Assembly: GCA_014138725.1 (NCBI GenBank)
Contig: JACJID010000002.1
Location: 1,254,001-1,318,000, forward strand
Source of the DNA: Kutzneria viridogrisea
Lineage (GTDB): Bacteria; Actinomycetota; Actinomycetes; Mycobacteriales; Pseudonocardiaceae
Direction of reading: 5' to 3'
DNA length: 64,000 nt
Every line of letters starts with the position of its first letter. Position 1 is the stretch's first letter. Position numbers and translations under genes: made by a program. Positions 29,988 through 39,010 of the stretch are shown piece after piece. The notes beneath the pieces were generated by a model. That model worked only from the letters and a program-made list of their open reading frames with translations. It was not told the origin of the DNA and did not search any database.

Positions 29988-30991
29988 CGTTCCGATTCCT
30001 GGTGTCGTACCACTACCACCGTGACACCGACCTCACCAAGATCACCGACGCCTATCCTGGGCGCTGCGAGGTGTTCGCCGACTCTGGCGCGTTCAGCGCG
30101 TACACCACGGGCGCGCGAATCGATCTGGCCGACTACGCGGCATGGCTGCGACACTGGCAAGGACTGATCACAACAGCGTCCACTTTGGACGTGATCGGCG
30201 ATTCGGCGGCAACGGAACGGAACACGATCCGACTGGAAGGTATGGGGCTTCGTGTTCTTCCGGTGTTCCACACGGGTTCTCCCTGGGGGCGGTTGGAGCA
30301 CCTGTGTGCCCGGTACCCGTATGTGGCACTCGGAGGCATGGTGCCGTATAGCCGCCGTGCCCCCGAAGTAATGCGATGGTTGATCCGATGCTTCCGCACG
30401 GCGCAGGATCACGGGACCGTGTTCCACGGTTTCGGGTTGACGCGCGTCGAATCACTGCGCGCGTTGCCGTTCTACTCCGTTGACTCGTCTTCGTGGGCAG
30501 CGGGGGCGAGGTACGGATCCCTCAATTTGTGGGACAATTCCCGTGCGCGCATTGTTCAGGTTCGGACTGGTGTGCCTTCCGAAGCACGTCGGCACTCAAA
30601 GCTGATCAGTGCGCACGGGGCGAACCCTGTAGTCGTTGGCCGTCCGGGTTTTGCTGTGCTCTCGCGGCGTACACCGGCCGAATTTGCCGCCGAAATTGCA
30701 CAGATGCGCGGTGTACCGGCCCTCGCGTACAGCAGGCTTGGCGAGTGTTTGCAGGCCCGTCACCGTGTGCCCGCTCCGAACGGGTGGACTGAGGCGGGCA
30801 CTGTCTTGTACCTCGCTGACGCGGTTGCGAGCCACCTTGTTGACGCAGCCCGAGCTATCACCACAGACCAGCCACTGTGTGCCGCGGCGCATACGACTTC
30901 AACGGGTCAGGAGGTGCCGCGTGCTCCTGAATCAGGGCTACGAACTCGTGCCCGTCGAGGATCTCGTCACGCATCCGAACAATCCTCGTAG
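29984..30991 (+). CDS. dpdA: DpdA-like DNA 7-deazaguanine transglycosylase, copy 1
   Basis: A 335-residue tRNA-guanine-transglycosylase-related protein of the small phage DpdA type. Landmarks: VFADSGAFSA (TGT DSGGFQ motif, Asp33), TTASTLDVIGD, YPYVALGGMVPY (base-recognition glycines), FHGFGLTR and FYSVDSSSWAAGARYG (nucleophilic Asp region of TGT). In phages DpdA exchanges guanine in DNA for a 7-deazaguanine such as preQ0. QueC, QueD, QueE and FolE follow within 5 kb and would supply the base. The last about 35 residues are Arg/Ser-rich and overlap the ParB-like gene by 71 bp, absent from copy 2, so they look like read-through after a lost stop. Confidence 0.85.
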   Translation: MTFRFLVSYHYHRDTDLTKITDAYPGRCEVFADSGAFSAYTTGARIDLADYAAWLRHWQGLITTASTLDVIGDSAATERNTIRLEGMGLRVLPVFHTGSPWGRLEHLCARYPYVALGGMVPYSRRAPEVMRWLIRCFRTAQDHGTVFHGFGLTRVESLRALPFYSVDSSSWAAGARYGSLNLWDNSRARIVQVRTGVPSEARRHSKLISAHGANPVVVGRPGFAVLSRRTPAEFAAEIAQMRGVPALAYSRLGECLQARHRVPAPNGWTEAGTVLYLADAVASHLVDAARAITTDQPLCAAAHTTSTGQEVPRAPESGLRTRARRGSRHASEQSS

Positions 30992-31499
30992 TGGCAACGT
31001 TGAACTCATCAGCGATTCGTTGCACCACAACGGCTTCTATGGCGCACTAGTAGCGCAACGCTCCACGCGTCACGTGCTGGCGGGGAATCACCGGCTCCTC
31101 GCCGCGCGGGCACAGGGCATGACGCACGTGCCGGTGACGTGGGTGGATGTGGACGACGCGCAGGCGCTGCGGATTCTGTTGGTGGACAACCGATCCAACG
31201 ATGTGGCGTCCTACGACACTGCCGCGTTGGCTGATCTGCTGCGCGGACTGGACGATCCCACTGGGACCGGTTACACCGCCGCGGACATTGAAGCCCTCGT
31301 CGCCCTGCCGCCTGGGTTGGATGAACTCGCCGCACAGTACGGTGAACCGGCTGAGGGTGACCTGTGGCCGGTCCTGCGGTTCAAGGTCCCGCCCCCTGTG
31401 CGGGACGACTTCTATGCGCTCACCGAGGGTTGCTCGGATCCGAATGACGACAGCGCGCGATTCCAGCACCTGATCCAGCGGATGCGCGCCGAGTCGTGA
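30921..31499 (+). CDS. ParB-like nuclease/partition-fold protein between the two DpdA genes
   Basis: A 192-residue protein from a GTG with a consensus AGGAGG. ParB N-terminal-domain motifs are LVPVEDLVTHPNNPRSGN, then HNGFYGALVAQR, VLAGNHRLLAARAQG and VTWVDVDDAQALRILLVDN. ParB-fold proteins bind CTP or act as nucleases/adaptors. Phage DpdA genes are often next to one, so it may guide or license DNA modification. The stop overlaps the second DpdA start (GTGA), so the three are one translational unit. Confidence 0.83.
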   Translation: MLLNQGYELVPVEDLVTHPNNPRSGNVELISDSLHHNGFYGALVAQRSTRHVLAGNHRLLAARAQGMTHVPVTWVDVDDAQALRILLVDNRSNDVASYDTAALADLLRGLDDPTGTGYTAADIEALVALPPGLDELAAQYGEPAEGDLWPVLRFKVPPPVRDDFYALTEGCSDPNDDSARFQHLIQRMRAES

Positions 31500-32383
31500 C
31501 GCTGCGACTGCTGCTTTCCTACTACTCTCACCGCAACACCGATATAACAAAGATCATCACCGCGTATCGGGGGCGGTGTGAGGTATTCGCCGATTCTGGG
31601 GCGTACTCCGCGCACACGGTGGGAGCGCGGATCGACCTTGCCGACTACGCGGGCTGGCTGCGCAACTGGCAAGGGTTGATCACAACAGCGTCCACATTGG
31701 ACGTGATCGGCGATCCGGCAGCGACAGAACGAAACACCAGCAGGCTTGAGGGGATGGGGCTTCGTGTTCTACCCGTGTTCCACACGGGAGGCCCGTGGGA
31801 GAGGCTTGAGCAACTGTGTGTGCAGTACCCGTACGTTGCACTAGGCGGCATGGTGCCGTATCGCTTTCGCGTACCTGAGGTAATGCGATGGTTGATCCGA
31901 TGTTTCCAGATTGGCAGGGAATGCGGCACGCGGTTTCACGGCTTTGGCCTCACTCGGGTTGAAATGCTTCGGCGATTGCCTTTTTACTCGGTCGACTCGT
32001 CTACATGCGCCGCGGGATCCAGGTACGGGAGATTGGTTTTTTGGGATCGGGTACGGAGCAATCTAGTTACGGTTCATGCGGGTGTTCCCGCCGAGGCGCA
32101 TCGCCACGCACAATTGATAACAGCACATGGCTTGAACCCGGACTCTGTCGGCCGCCCGGGATTCGCGGTGTCCTCGCAACGAGCACCGGCACAGTATGCC
32201 GTTGAACAGCAACAGATGTTAAGAATTCCCGCACTCGCCCTTACTCGCATGGGCGAATGGTTGGCCAGCGTCCACAAGGTGCCTGCCCCGTCCGGATGGA
32301 CTGCGACAGGAACTGTTCTGTATCTCGCTGAAGGTGACCCCCGACGGGTTATTGCGCTAGCTCGAAGCATCACCAACGACTAG
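31496..32383 (+). CDS. dpdA: DpdA-like DNA 7-deazaguanine transglycosylase, copy 2
   Basis: A 295-residue paralogue of copy 1, very similar over its whole length (VFADSGAYSAHTVGARIDLA, TTASTLDVIGDPAATERN, VALGGMVPY, FHGFGLTRVE, FYSVDSSTCAAGSRYG). All the TGT-type catalytic blocks are kept. Differences cluster in the middle and C-terminal third (for example SSSWAA to SSTCAA, and IFQVRT-like to LVTVHAGVP). It ends cleanly at ALARSITND, which shows where copy 1 probably used to end. Two catalytically complete copies around a ParB-like gene suggest division of labour, such as two recognition sequences. Confidence 0.85.
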   Translation: MTLRLLLSYYSHRNTDITKIITAYRGRCEVFADSGAYSAHTVGARIDLADYAGWLRNWQGLITTASTLDVIGDPAATERNTSRLEGMGLRVLPVFHTGGPWERLEQLCVQYPYVALGGMVPYRFRVPEVMRWLIRCFQIGRECGTRFHGFGLTRVEMLRRLPFYSVDSSTCAAGSRYGRLVFWDRVRSNLVTVHAGVPAEAHRHAQLITAHGLNPDSVGRPGFAVSSQRAPAQYAVEQQQMLRIPALALTRMGEWLASVHKVPAPSGWTATGTVLYLAEGDPRRVIALARSITND

Positions 32384-32409
32384 TTTTTGTGCGCCAAGGA
32401 GACCACCTC

Positions 32410-33120
32410 ATGACCACCCCTACCGCGGTGCTCGCGTTCTCCGGCGGCATGGACTCCACCACGCTTGCCGCCCACTACGCGCGCACACACCGCCTCGTGC
32501 TGCTGTCCGTCGACTACGGCCAGCGCCACCGCCGGGAACTCGACGCCGCCCGCCAGGTCGCCGGGCTCCTCGGCGCCGACGAACACCACGTGATCGACCT
32601 CCGGCACCTGGGCCCACTGCTCGCCGGGTCCGCGCTCACCGACCCCAGCGTCACCGTCCCCGATGGGCACTACGAGGACGAGACGATGCGGGCCACCGTG
32701 GTCCCCAACCGCAACGCGATCCTCGCGAACATCGCCGTAGGGGCCGCAGCAGCCCGCGGCGCTGAGGTGGTGGCCCTCGGGATCCACGCCGGAGATCACA
32801 CCATCTACCCGGACTGTCGCCCCGAATTCCTGGACGCGCTCCGCGACTGTGTCCGCGTGGCACTCGCTGGGCTCCCGATCCCGGATGTCGAGGCGCCGTT
32901 CTTGACGTGGACCAAGGACCGGATCGCCCAGTACGCGCGGGACATCGACGCCCCGTTGCACGCGTCGTGGTCGTGCTACAAGGGCGGCACCGTCCACTGT
33001 GGCACGTGCGGCACCTGCGTGGAACGAGCCGAGGCGTTCACGCTGGCAGGGGTCCCCGACCCCACCGAGTACCTGACTCCGCCGCCCCTGGTCGAGTCCA
33101 CCGCGGCGGCCCGCCGGTGA
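32410..33120 (+). CDS. queC: 7-cyano-7-deazaguanine (preQ0) synthase QueC
   Basis: A 236-residue QueC, which converts 7-carboxy-7-deazaguanine to preQ0 using ATP and ammonia. The ATP pyrophosphatase loop SGGMDST is at residues 11-17, with DYGQRHRREL after it, TVVPNRNAILANIAV in the middle, GIHAGDHTIYPDCRPEF as the substrate loop, and the zinc-binding SCYKGGTVHCGTCGTC at the end. AAGGAGACC precedes the ATG; an upstream GTG adds seven residues. No fused amidotransferase domain is present, so preQ0, not an amide derivative, is the expected product. Confidence 0.95.
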   Translation: MTTPTAVLAFSGGMDSTTLAAHYARTHRLVLLSVDYGQRHRRELDAARQVAGLLGADEHHVIDLRHLGPLLAGSALTDPSVTVPDGHYEDETMRATVVPNRNAILANIAVGAAAARGAEVVALGIHAGDHTIYPDCRPEFLDALRDCVRVALAGLPIPDVEAPFLTWTKDRIAQYARDIDAPLHASWSCYKGGTVHCGTCGTCVERAEAFTLAGVPDPTEYLTPPPLVESTAAARR

Positions 33121-33545
33121 GCCACTGCATCAGCGTCGCCCACAGTTTCGAGACCGCTCACCGGCTCCCGCACCTGCCAGGCAAGTGTGAGTCGCTTCAT
33201 GGGCATTCGTGGTGGGCCGAGGTCACCGTCACCGCGCCTCGCCTGGCTGCGGGCATGGTCGTGGAGTTCGGTCCGTTCAAGTCGGCCCTGCGACGGTGGA
33301 TTGATGATCACCTGGACCACGGTGTCATGCTCGGGCCTGATGATCCGCTGGTGGGGGTCCTGCGCCAGCACGGGACGAAGCTCTACGAGGTCACCGGGTG
33401 GCCAACGGTGGAAAACGTGGCCGCGATGCTCGCTGAGGTGGCCGCAGAGCAGCTCGCCGACATCGTCCGTGCACCGGGCTCGTTCGTGAGTTCTGTGGTG
33501 GTTCGGGAAACCGCTGTGAACCGGGCTGCGTGGACAGCACCGTGA
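33117..33545 (+). CDS. queD: 6-carboxy-5,6,7,8-tetrahydropterin synthase QueD
   Basis: A 142-residue member of the 6-pyruvoyl-tetrahydropterin synthase family. Zinc ligands are His15, His28 and His30 in TAHRLPHLPGKCESLHGHSW, and Cys24 is the catalytic thiol. MVVEFGPFKSALRRWIDD and DHGVML follow, then PTVENVAAML and the conserved C-terminal VVVRET with its Glu. It converts dihydroneopterin triphosphate (from FolE) to 6-carboxytetrahydropterin. GTGA overlaps link it to QueC and QueE. Confidence 0.94.
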   Translation: MSHCISVAHSFETAHRLPHLPGKCESLHGHSWWAEVTVTAPRLAAGMVVEFGPFKSALRRWIDDHLDHGVMLGPDDPLVGVLRQHGTKLYEVTGWPTVENVAAMLAEVAAEQLADIVRAPGSFVSSVVVRETAVNRAAWTAP

Positions 33546-34255
33546 GCGACGGCGCCACGCTGCCGGTTGCTGAGGTGTTCGGGCCGACTGTCCAGGGTGA
33601 GGGACCCGCGGCGGGCACGCTGGCCACGTTCATCCGGCTGTCCGGGTGCAACCTGTCGTGTGGCTGGTGCGATACCCCGTACACGTGGGACGCGACCCGG
33701 TATGACCTGCGCGCAACTACCCGACACGTCACGCCGCGGGACCTCGCGGAGCAGGCCCTTGCGGTGACGCCTGGGGGCATCGTCGTGGTTACCGGGGGCG
33801 AGCCGCTGTTGCAGCAGGACCGGCCTCCGTGGGCGGAGCTGCTGCGTGAGCTGGCCGCGGCGCGGCCCGTGCACATCGAGACCAACGGGACGCTCGTCCC
33901 CAACTCTGTGACCCTCGCCGCGGCGTCGTGCATTGTGGTGTCCCCGAAGCTCCCGAACGCCGGTGGGCACCGCGGCCATCAGGATCCGGCGATGCCGCCC
34001 GCCTGGCGCGAGATCATCACCGACACCGTGCACCTGAAGGTGGTGTGTCACGGGGCTGACGATGTCCGCCAGGCGGTCACGCTCGCCGAGTCTTTGGGGT
34101 GCCCGCCTGCCCGCGTGTGGGTCATGCCTGAGGGACGCGATCAGACCACCCTGGCATCCCGGTGGCCGGTGATCGCCGACGCCGCCGCACGGCACGGGAT
34201 CAACGCCACACACCGACTACACGTCCTCGCATGGGGCGATGCGAGGGGGCACTGA
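33542..34255 (+). CDS. queE: 7-carboxy-7-deazaguanine synthase QueE (radical SAM)
   Basis: A 237-residue radical SAM enzyme that contracts carboxytetrahydropterin to 7-carboxy-7-deazaguanine. It has the N-terminal VFGPTVQGEGPAAGTLATF substrate block. The iron-sulphur cluster cysteines are at residues 36, 40 and 43 in SGCNLSCGWCDTPYTW. VVVTGGEPLLQ is the SAM-binding GGE motif, and VHIETNGT follows. The GTG at 33,542 overlaps the QueD stop and is preferred over the GTG at 33,530. Confidence 0.94.
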   Translation: MSDGATLPVAEVFGPTVQGEGPAAGTLATFIRLSGCNLSCGWCDTPYTWDATRYDLRATTRHVTPRDLAEQALAVTPGGIVVVTGGEPLLQQDRPPWAELLRELAAARPVHIETNGTLVPNSVTLAAASCIVVSPKLPNAGGHRGHQDPAMPPAWREIITDTVHLKVVCHGADDVRQAVTLAESLGCPPARVWVMPEGRDQTTLASRWPVIADAAARHGINATHRLHVLAWGDARGH

Positions 34256-34827
34256 TGGACGTTGACAAGGCCGCCGCTGCTGTCGCTGATCTCCTGACCG
34301 CCCTGGAGGTGGACGAGGGCGAGCACAGCGCCCGGACCCCGGAACGAGTCGCGCGAGCGTGGGCCGATGCGCTCACCGGGTACGGGGTCGACCCCGCGCG
34401 GCACCTGGCGGTGACGTTCCCTGCCCCCTCTGATCCGGGCGTGGTGATCCTGTCCGGGATCCGATTCCGCTCAACCTGCGCCCACCACCTGCTGCCGATC
34501 ACCGGTACCGCTACCGTCGCCTACCAGCCGCGGCGCACCCATGGCGCCCGGATCGTCGGACTGTCCAAGCTGGCGCGCGTGTTCGCTGACTTCGCCGCCC
34601 GCTTGCAGGTGCAGGAGCGCCTCGGCTTCCAGGTCGCCAGCACGATTCAGGATGTCCTCAACCCCATCGGGGCCGCGGTGCTCATCAGCGCCGCTCACGG
34701 CTGCATCTCCCTGCGGGGGGTCGAGCAGCCCACCACAGTGACGACCACGCAGGCGATCACCGGCCAGTGGGATGTGGCAAGCCCCGAGGTGCGCACCGTC
34801 CACACCGAACACGACCGGCACCGGTAG
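34255..34827 (+). CDS. folE: GTP cyclohydrolase I FolE
   Basis: A 190-residue FolE, committing GTP to the preQ0 pathway. Zinc ligands are Cys75 and His78 in STCAHHLLP and Cys150 in AAHGCISLRG. Also visible are RTPERVARAWADAL at the start, ARIVGLSKLARVFADFA, RLQVQERLG and QVAST. The ATG overlaps the QueE stop, completing a four-gene preQ0 set (FolE, QueD, QueE, QueC) beside the two DpdA genes. Confidence 0.95.
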   Translation: MDVDKAAAAVADLLTALEVDEGEHSARTPERVARAWADALTGYGVDPARHLAVTFPAPSDPGVVILSGIRFRSTCAHHLLPITGTATVAYQPRRTHGARIVGLSKLARVFADFAARLQVQERLGFQVASTIQDVLNPIGAAVLISAAHGCISLRGVEQPTTVTTTQAITGQWDVASPEVRTVHTEHDRHR

Positions 34828-34851
34828 ACCTGGGCGAGGGGGTGAGGCTGT

Positions 34852-36477
34852 GTGCCTGCCCTGCTCGATCCACCGACAGCGCAACCAGTCCGCATCGGCC
34901 CAGACGGCTACCCGCCATGGGATCGCACCCTCGCCGAGCCGATCCTGCAATGGCAACTGACCTACCTCCGCCAACCTGACGGTCCCAACTCCGGCGACCC
35001 GTGGCGGATGACGGCCGAACAACTGCGGTTCGTCTGCTGGTGGTATGCGATCGATGAGTTCGGTCGGTTCGTGTACCGGCGGGCTGTGCTGAGGAGGATG
35101 AAGGGCTGGGGGAAAGACCCATTGGCCGCGGCCTTGGCGTGCACGGAGTTTGTGGGGCCGTGCAGGTTCGGCGGGTGGGACTCAGCCGGGAACCCTGTAG
35201 CTGTACCGCATCCCGCGCCGTGGGTGCAGGTGGCCGCCGTGTCGATGGACCAGACCCGCAACACGATGACGCTCATGCCGGGGATGCTGTCGGACGAGGC
35301 GGTAGACGAATACGGCATCGACCTCGGGAAAACGATCATCTACTCACGAGGCGGGGGCCGCATCGAGGCCGTGACCTCCTCGCCCCGCGCACTCGAAGGC
35401 GGTCGTCCGAGCTACATCATTATCAACGAGTCGCATCACTGGTTGCACAACAACGAAGGTATCGAGATGGCGCGGGCCATCGCCCGCAACCTGGCCAAGT
35501 CACGTGACGGTTCAGCCCGTAGCTTGGCGATCACCAACGCCCATGACCCTGGAGAGGGCAGTGTTGCCGAACAGGACTGGGACGCGTGGCAGGCAATCCA
35601 GAGTGGACAGTCACGCGCGACCGGGTTTCTGTATGACTCCTTGGAAGCACCTGCCGACACGATCTTGGCGGATCGGGATTCGTTGCGTGCTGGGCTGATC
35701 GCGGCCCGAGGTGACTCCCACTGGCTCGACGTCGACCGGCTGATTGAGGAAATCTACGACCCGGCGACACCGCCGAGCATGAGCCGCCGCTACTACCTCA
35801 ACCAACTGACCGCCAGTGAAGACGCGTGGCTTGCCCCTCACGAGTGGAACGCCTGCACCTCACACAAGCCACTGCTACCGGGTGATCAGGTCACCCTAGG
35901 ATTCGACGGCAGTGTCCGCGATGACTCCACCGCCCTGGTTGCGTGCCGCGTCTCCGATGGACACCTGACCCTGTTGGGGTGCTGGGAACGGCCGGAAGGA
36001 CCCGCCGCGGAGGGCTGGCAAGTCGACCGTGAAGCCGTTGACGCAGCGGTGTTCGCCGCGTTCGAGTGCTACTCGGTGCTTGGGATGTACGCCGACCCCG
36101 CACACTGGCAGGACTACCTAGACCGATGGTCCCGTGAGTTCGCTGACCGTGTCACGGTACGCGCCACACCGGGCAGGCCCCTGGAGTGGTGGACGAACCG
36201 CCCGCGCCTCATGGTGGAGTCTCTCGCACGTTTTCACGATGCTGTTGTGGAGCAACGACTTTCTCACGATGGCGGGCACGTGTTGACTCGGCACGCGCTG
36301 AACGCTCGACGCCGCGTCGGACGCACGGGCGTCACCATCGCGAAGGAAAACCCCAGCAGCGCAAGGAAAATCGATGCCGTGATGGCCGCGGTGCTCGCCT
36401 ACGAAGCGCGTGCTGACGCGGTGGCGACCGGAGCAACCGACACCCGAACACGCTCGAAGAGGCTCTACCGTTTCTGA
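34852..36477 (+). CDS. terL: terminase large subunit
   Basis: A 541-residue packaging ATPase-nuclease. The N-terminal ATPase half has RRAVLRRMKGWGKDPLAAAL (Walker A region), WVQVAAVSMDQTRNTM and PSYIIINESHHW (Walker B: hydrophobic strand then acidic residue). The nuclease half has VTLGFDGSVRDDSTALVA (RNase-H-like first Asp), GMYADPAHWQDY (middle acid) and KIDAVMAAVLAYEA (final Asp). Length and motif order fit actinophage terminases. Confidence 0.92.
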   Translation: MPALLDPPTAQPVRIGPDGYPPWDRTLAEPILQWQLTYLRQPDGPNSGDPWRMTAEQLRFVCWWYAIDEFGRFVYRRAVLRRMKGWGKDPLAAALACTEFVGPCRFGGWDSAGNPVAVPHPAPWVQVAAVSMDQTRNTMTLMPGMLSDEAVDEYGIDLGKTIIYSRGGGRIEAVTSSPRALEGGRPSYIIINESHHWLHNNEGIEMARAIARNLAKSRDGSARSLAITNAHDPGEGSVAEQDWDAWQAIQSGQSRATGFLYDSLEAPADTILADRDSLRAGLIAARGDSHWLDVDRLIEEIYDPATPPSMSRRYYLNQLTASEDAWLAPHEWNACTSHKPLLPGDQVTLGFDGSVRDDSTALVACRVSDGHLTLLGCWERPEGPAAEGWQVDREAVDAAVFAAFECYSVLGMYADPAHWQDYLDRWSREFADRVTVRATPGRPLEWWTNRPRLMVESLARFHDAVVEQRLSHDGGHVLTRHALNARRRVGRTGVTIAKENPSSARKIDAVMAAVLAYEARADAVATGATDTRTRSKRLYRF

Positions 36478-36491
36478 AGTCTGGGGGTACC

Positions 36492-38066
36492 GTGCTCGCC
36501 GACGCCACAACCCCCGGCTCCCCGGACTGGTGGCTCCTGCGCCTGGGGCGCGCGCTCGCCGAGGACCGCCCCCGCCTGGACACGCTGCACTCGTACTGGG
36601 TGGGCGATCACCCTCTGCCGTACGGCAACCGCAAAATGCGGGAGGCATACAAGCGACTCCAGCGCCAGGCGCGCAGCAACTACGCGGGGCTCGTCGCGGA
36701 AACGATCCTCGAACGCATCAAGGTTCTGGGGTTCCGTTCCGGCAGTTCCTCGGGTAGTCGGTTGATCGGAGCGTCGAATGCCGCCGCGGTCGCGGACCAG
36801 ACCGACCAGGACGCGTGGCGCTGGTGGCAACACAACAGGATGGACGCCAACTCGGGGCTCGTGCACCGCGCCGCGGTAGTGATGTCCCGGGCTTACGTCA
36901 TCGTGTGGCCGCAACCGCGCACCGCCGCCGACCAGGAGCCCATGCCGCTGGTGACAGGTGAGGATCCCCGGTACGTGATCCACGAATCGGACCCGACCGA
37001 CCGCTACAAGGTGCGAGCAGCACTCAAGGTCTGGCGCGATGACGTGGAACAACGGGACCTCGCGGTCGTCTCCCTGCCGGACTCGATCCACTACTACCGG
37101 TCTACGCAGGCGATGACGCACGATCAGCGCCCGTGGCAGCCGCAAAAGTGGATGACGGACACGCCCGATTACGCGCCAGACGGCACCGCGGACAACCCTT
37201 TCGGGGAAGTCCCTGTCGTGCCGTTCCTGTGTCGGCCTGACCTCTACGGCCGTGCGCTCGGCGAGTTCGAAGACGTCACGGACATCCAGGACCGGATCAA
37301 CACCGTGGTTCTTGATCGTCTCGTGATCTCCGCGATGCAGGCGTACCGGCAACGCTGGGCCAAGGGCGTTGATCTGGAGGACGAGAACGGCAACGTTCAG
37401 TCGGTATTCGATCCGGGGGCCGATCTGTTGTGGGCCGTGCCCAGCGAAAACGCGGCGTTCGGTGAGTTCAACGCGACCGACCTCACACCGTTGATCAAGG
37501 CGATTGAGTCTGACGTGACTCACCTTGCCGCGATCACGAGGACCCCACCGCACTACCTCATCGGGGCAATGGTCAATGTGTCCGGGGATGCGTTGGCAGC
37601 GGCAGAAACCGGGCTCGTCAGCAAGGTGCAGGAGCGTGAACAGGAGTTCGGCGAGTCCTGGGAAGCGGTCTACCGGCTCGCGGGGAAGGTCCAGGGGCGC
37701 GAGGTTCCCGACGACGCCGAAGTGATCTGGCGTGATCCTCAGTTCCGGACGTTGACCGAGCTGGCCTCAGCGAGCGTGCAACTGATGACGGCCGGTGTCC
37801 CCTGGCGCACCCGGATGGAGATGCTCGGCAAGACGCCCACCGAGATTGACCGGATGGAAACCGAGCGCGCCCACGACGCCCTCCTGTCCTCCTCTCTCGC
37901 GTCACTGTCGGTCGCGGAGGGTGGCGAGCTGGGAAGCCGCGGTGTGGCGTTCGCCCCGAAGGGCGGCCCGGTCGATTCCGGCGCCACTCCGGCATCGATC
38001 CCGGGCGCGGGGCGTCCAGGTGGGAAACCGAAGACGTCACCCCCGGCGCTCCCCTCGGGACAGTGA
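36492..38066 (+). CDS. portal protein (SPP1 gp6-like)
   Basis: A 524-residue portal protein, directly after the terminase as expected. Visible blocks are YWVGDHPLPYGNRKMREAYK, ILERIKVLGFRSG, PVVPFLCRPDLYGRALGEFE, DIQDRINTVVLDRLVISAMQA and RTPPHYLIGAMVNVSGDALA, the last being the clip/wing region of Gp6-type portals. It forms the dodecameric DNA channel at a capsid vertex. GTG start. Confidence 0.92.
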   Translation: MLADATTPGSPDWWLLRLGRALAEDRPRLDTLHSYWVGDHPLPYGNRKMREAYKRLQRQARSNYAGLVAETILERIKVLGFRSGSSSGSRLIGASNAAAVADQTDQDAWRWWQHNRMDANSGLVHRAAVVMSRAYVIVWPQPRTAADQEPMPLVTGEDPRYVIHESDPTDRYKVRAALKVWRDDVEQRDLAVVSLPDSIHYYRSTQAMTHDQRPWQPQKWMTDTPDYAPDGTADNPFGEVPVVPFLCRPDLYGRALGEFEDVTDIQDRINTVVLDRLVISAMQAYRQRWAKGVDLEDENGNVQSVFDPGADLLWAVPSENAAFGEFNATDLTPLIKAIESDVTHLAAITRTPPHYLIGAMVNVSGDALAAAETGLVSKVQEREQEFGESWEAVYRLAGKVQGREVPDDAEVIWRDPQFRTLTELASASVQLMTAGVPWRTRMEMLGKTPTEIDRMETERAHDALLSSSLASLSVAEGGELGSRGVAFAPKGGPVDSGATPASIPGAGRPGGKPKTSPPALPSGQ

Positions 38067-38069
38067 GCA

Positions 38070-38918
38070 GTGTCCACACCGGACTACACGGAAGCCATTG
38101 CCGCCCAGTACATCGCGTCACAGGCGGCGATACGTGCCCGACTGCTGGCGTGGCTCGCGCACCTGTGGGCCTCGCTCACCGCCTACCGAGACGCCGACGC
38201 CGCCGCGTTCGTCCGGACGGTACTCCCGATGGTCACCGGGGCGCAGCGTGCAACCGCGACACTCGCGCAGGCACACCTGACACGGCTGGACGCCGCACGG
38301 ACCGGTGCCCCGCTCCGGATCCCCAGCAACCCACCGGACGCCTTCACGGGCTCGGCGGTACGGAACGCCGATCCCGTCACCGTCTACACGCGACCGTTCG
38401 TCCAGGTCCGAACTGCCCTGTCGCAGGGGAGGTCACTTGATGCCGCCGCACAGGCAGGGGGACGGCGTCTCCAGGTGATCGCTGCGACCGACGTGCAACT
38501 TGCGAAGACCCACGCGTCACGGGCCACAGTGTCTGAAATGGACGGTGTCACCGCGTATCGGCGGGTGCTCGTCGGCACGGCGAGTTGCGGACTGTGCATC
38601 GTCGCCTCAACCCAGCGGTACCACAAAGGCCAACTGATGGACATCCACCCGGGCTGTGACTGCGAGGTTGAGCCGATCCACGGGACAGAGGACCCTGGTC
38701 AGATCATCGACGCCGAGTCCCTCGCCGGAGCGCACGCGGCGATTCGCGAACGGTTCGGGACCGTCAATTGGGGCGCACGGGAGATCGGCGACGAGTTGCG
38801 CAGCGACGGGGAACCGTTGCTGTACAAGGATGTGCTGATCTCACACGAGCACGGCGAGATTGGACCTGTGATCGCCGTGAGGGGCCAGCACTTCACCGGC
38901 CCCAGCGACATTCCCTGA
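38070..38918 (+). CDS. MuF-like minor capsid / head morphogenesis protein
   Basis: A 282-residue protein after the portal. The N-terminal 130 residues are helical. The C-terminal part has RRVLVGTASCGLCIVASTQ, YHKGQLMDIHPGCDCEVEPI, the Cys/His pattern of MuF-type capsid maturation proteins of actinophages. It is packaged in small numbers inside the head. GTG start three bases after the portal stop. Confidence 0.82.
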   Translation: MSTPDYTEAIAAQYIASQAAIRARLLAWLAHLWASLTAYRDADAAAFVRTVLPMVTGAQRATATLAQAHLTRLDAARTGAPLRIPSNPPDAFTGSAVRNADPVTVYTRPFVQVRTALSQGRSLDAAAQAGGRRLQVIAATDVQLAKTHASRATVSEMDGVTAYRRVLVGTASCGLCIVASTQRYHKGQLMDIHPGCDCEVEPIHGTEDPGQIIDAESLAGAHAAIRERFGTVNWGAREIGDELRSDGEPLLYKDVLISHEHGEIGPVIAVRGQHFTGPSDIP

Positions 38919-39010
38919 TCTGCTACCGGCCGCCGACACGGTGTCCGGAACTCACTACCCACCCACTGCGCCCCGACATGGGACGCCATCCCGACACGGG
39001 AGCAAACACC

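Noticed and set aside
36465-37553. Minus-strand 362-residue frame opposite the portal gene
   Set aside because: Antisense shadow of the portal gene, with no ribosome-binding site and no domain.
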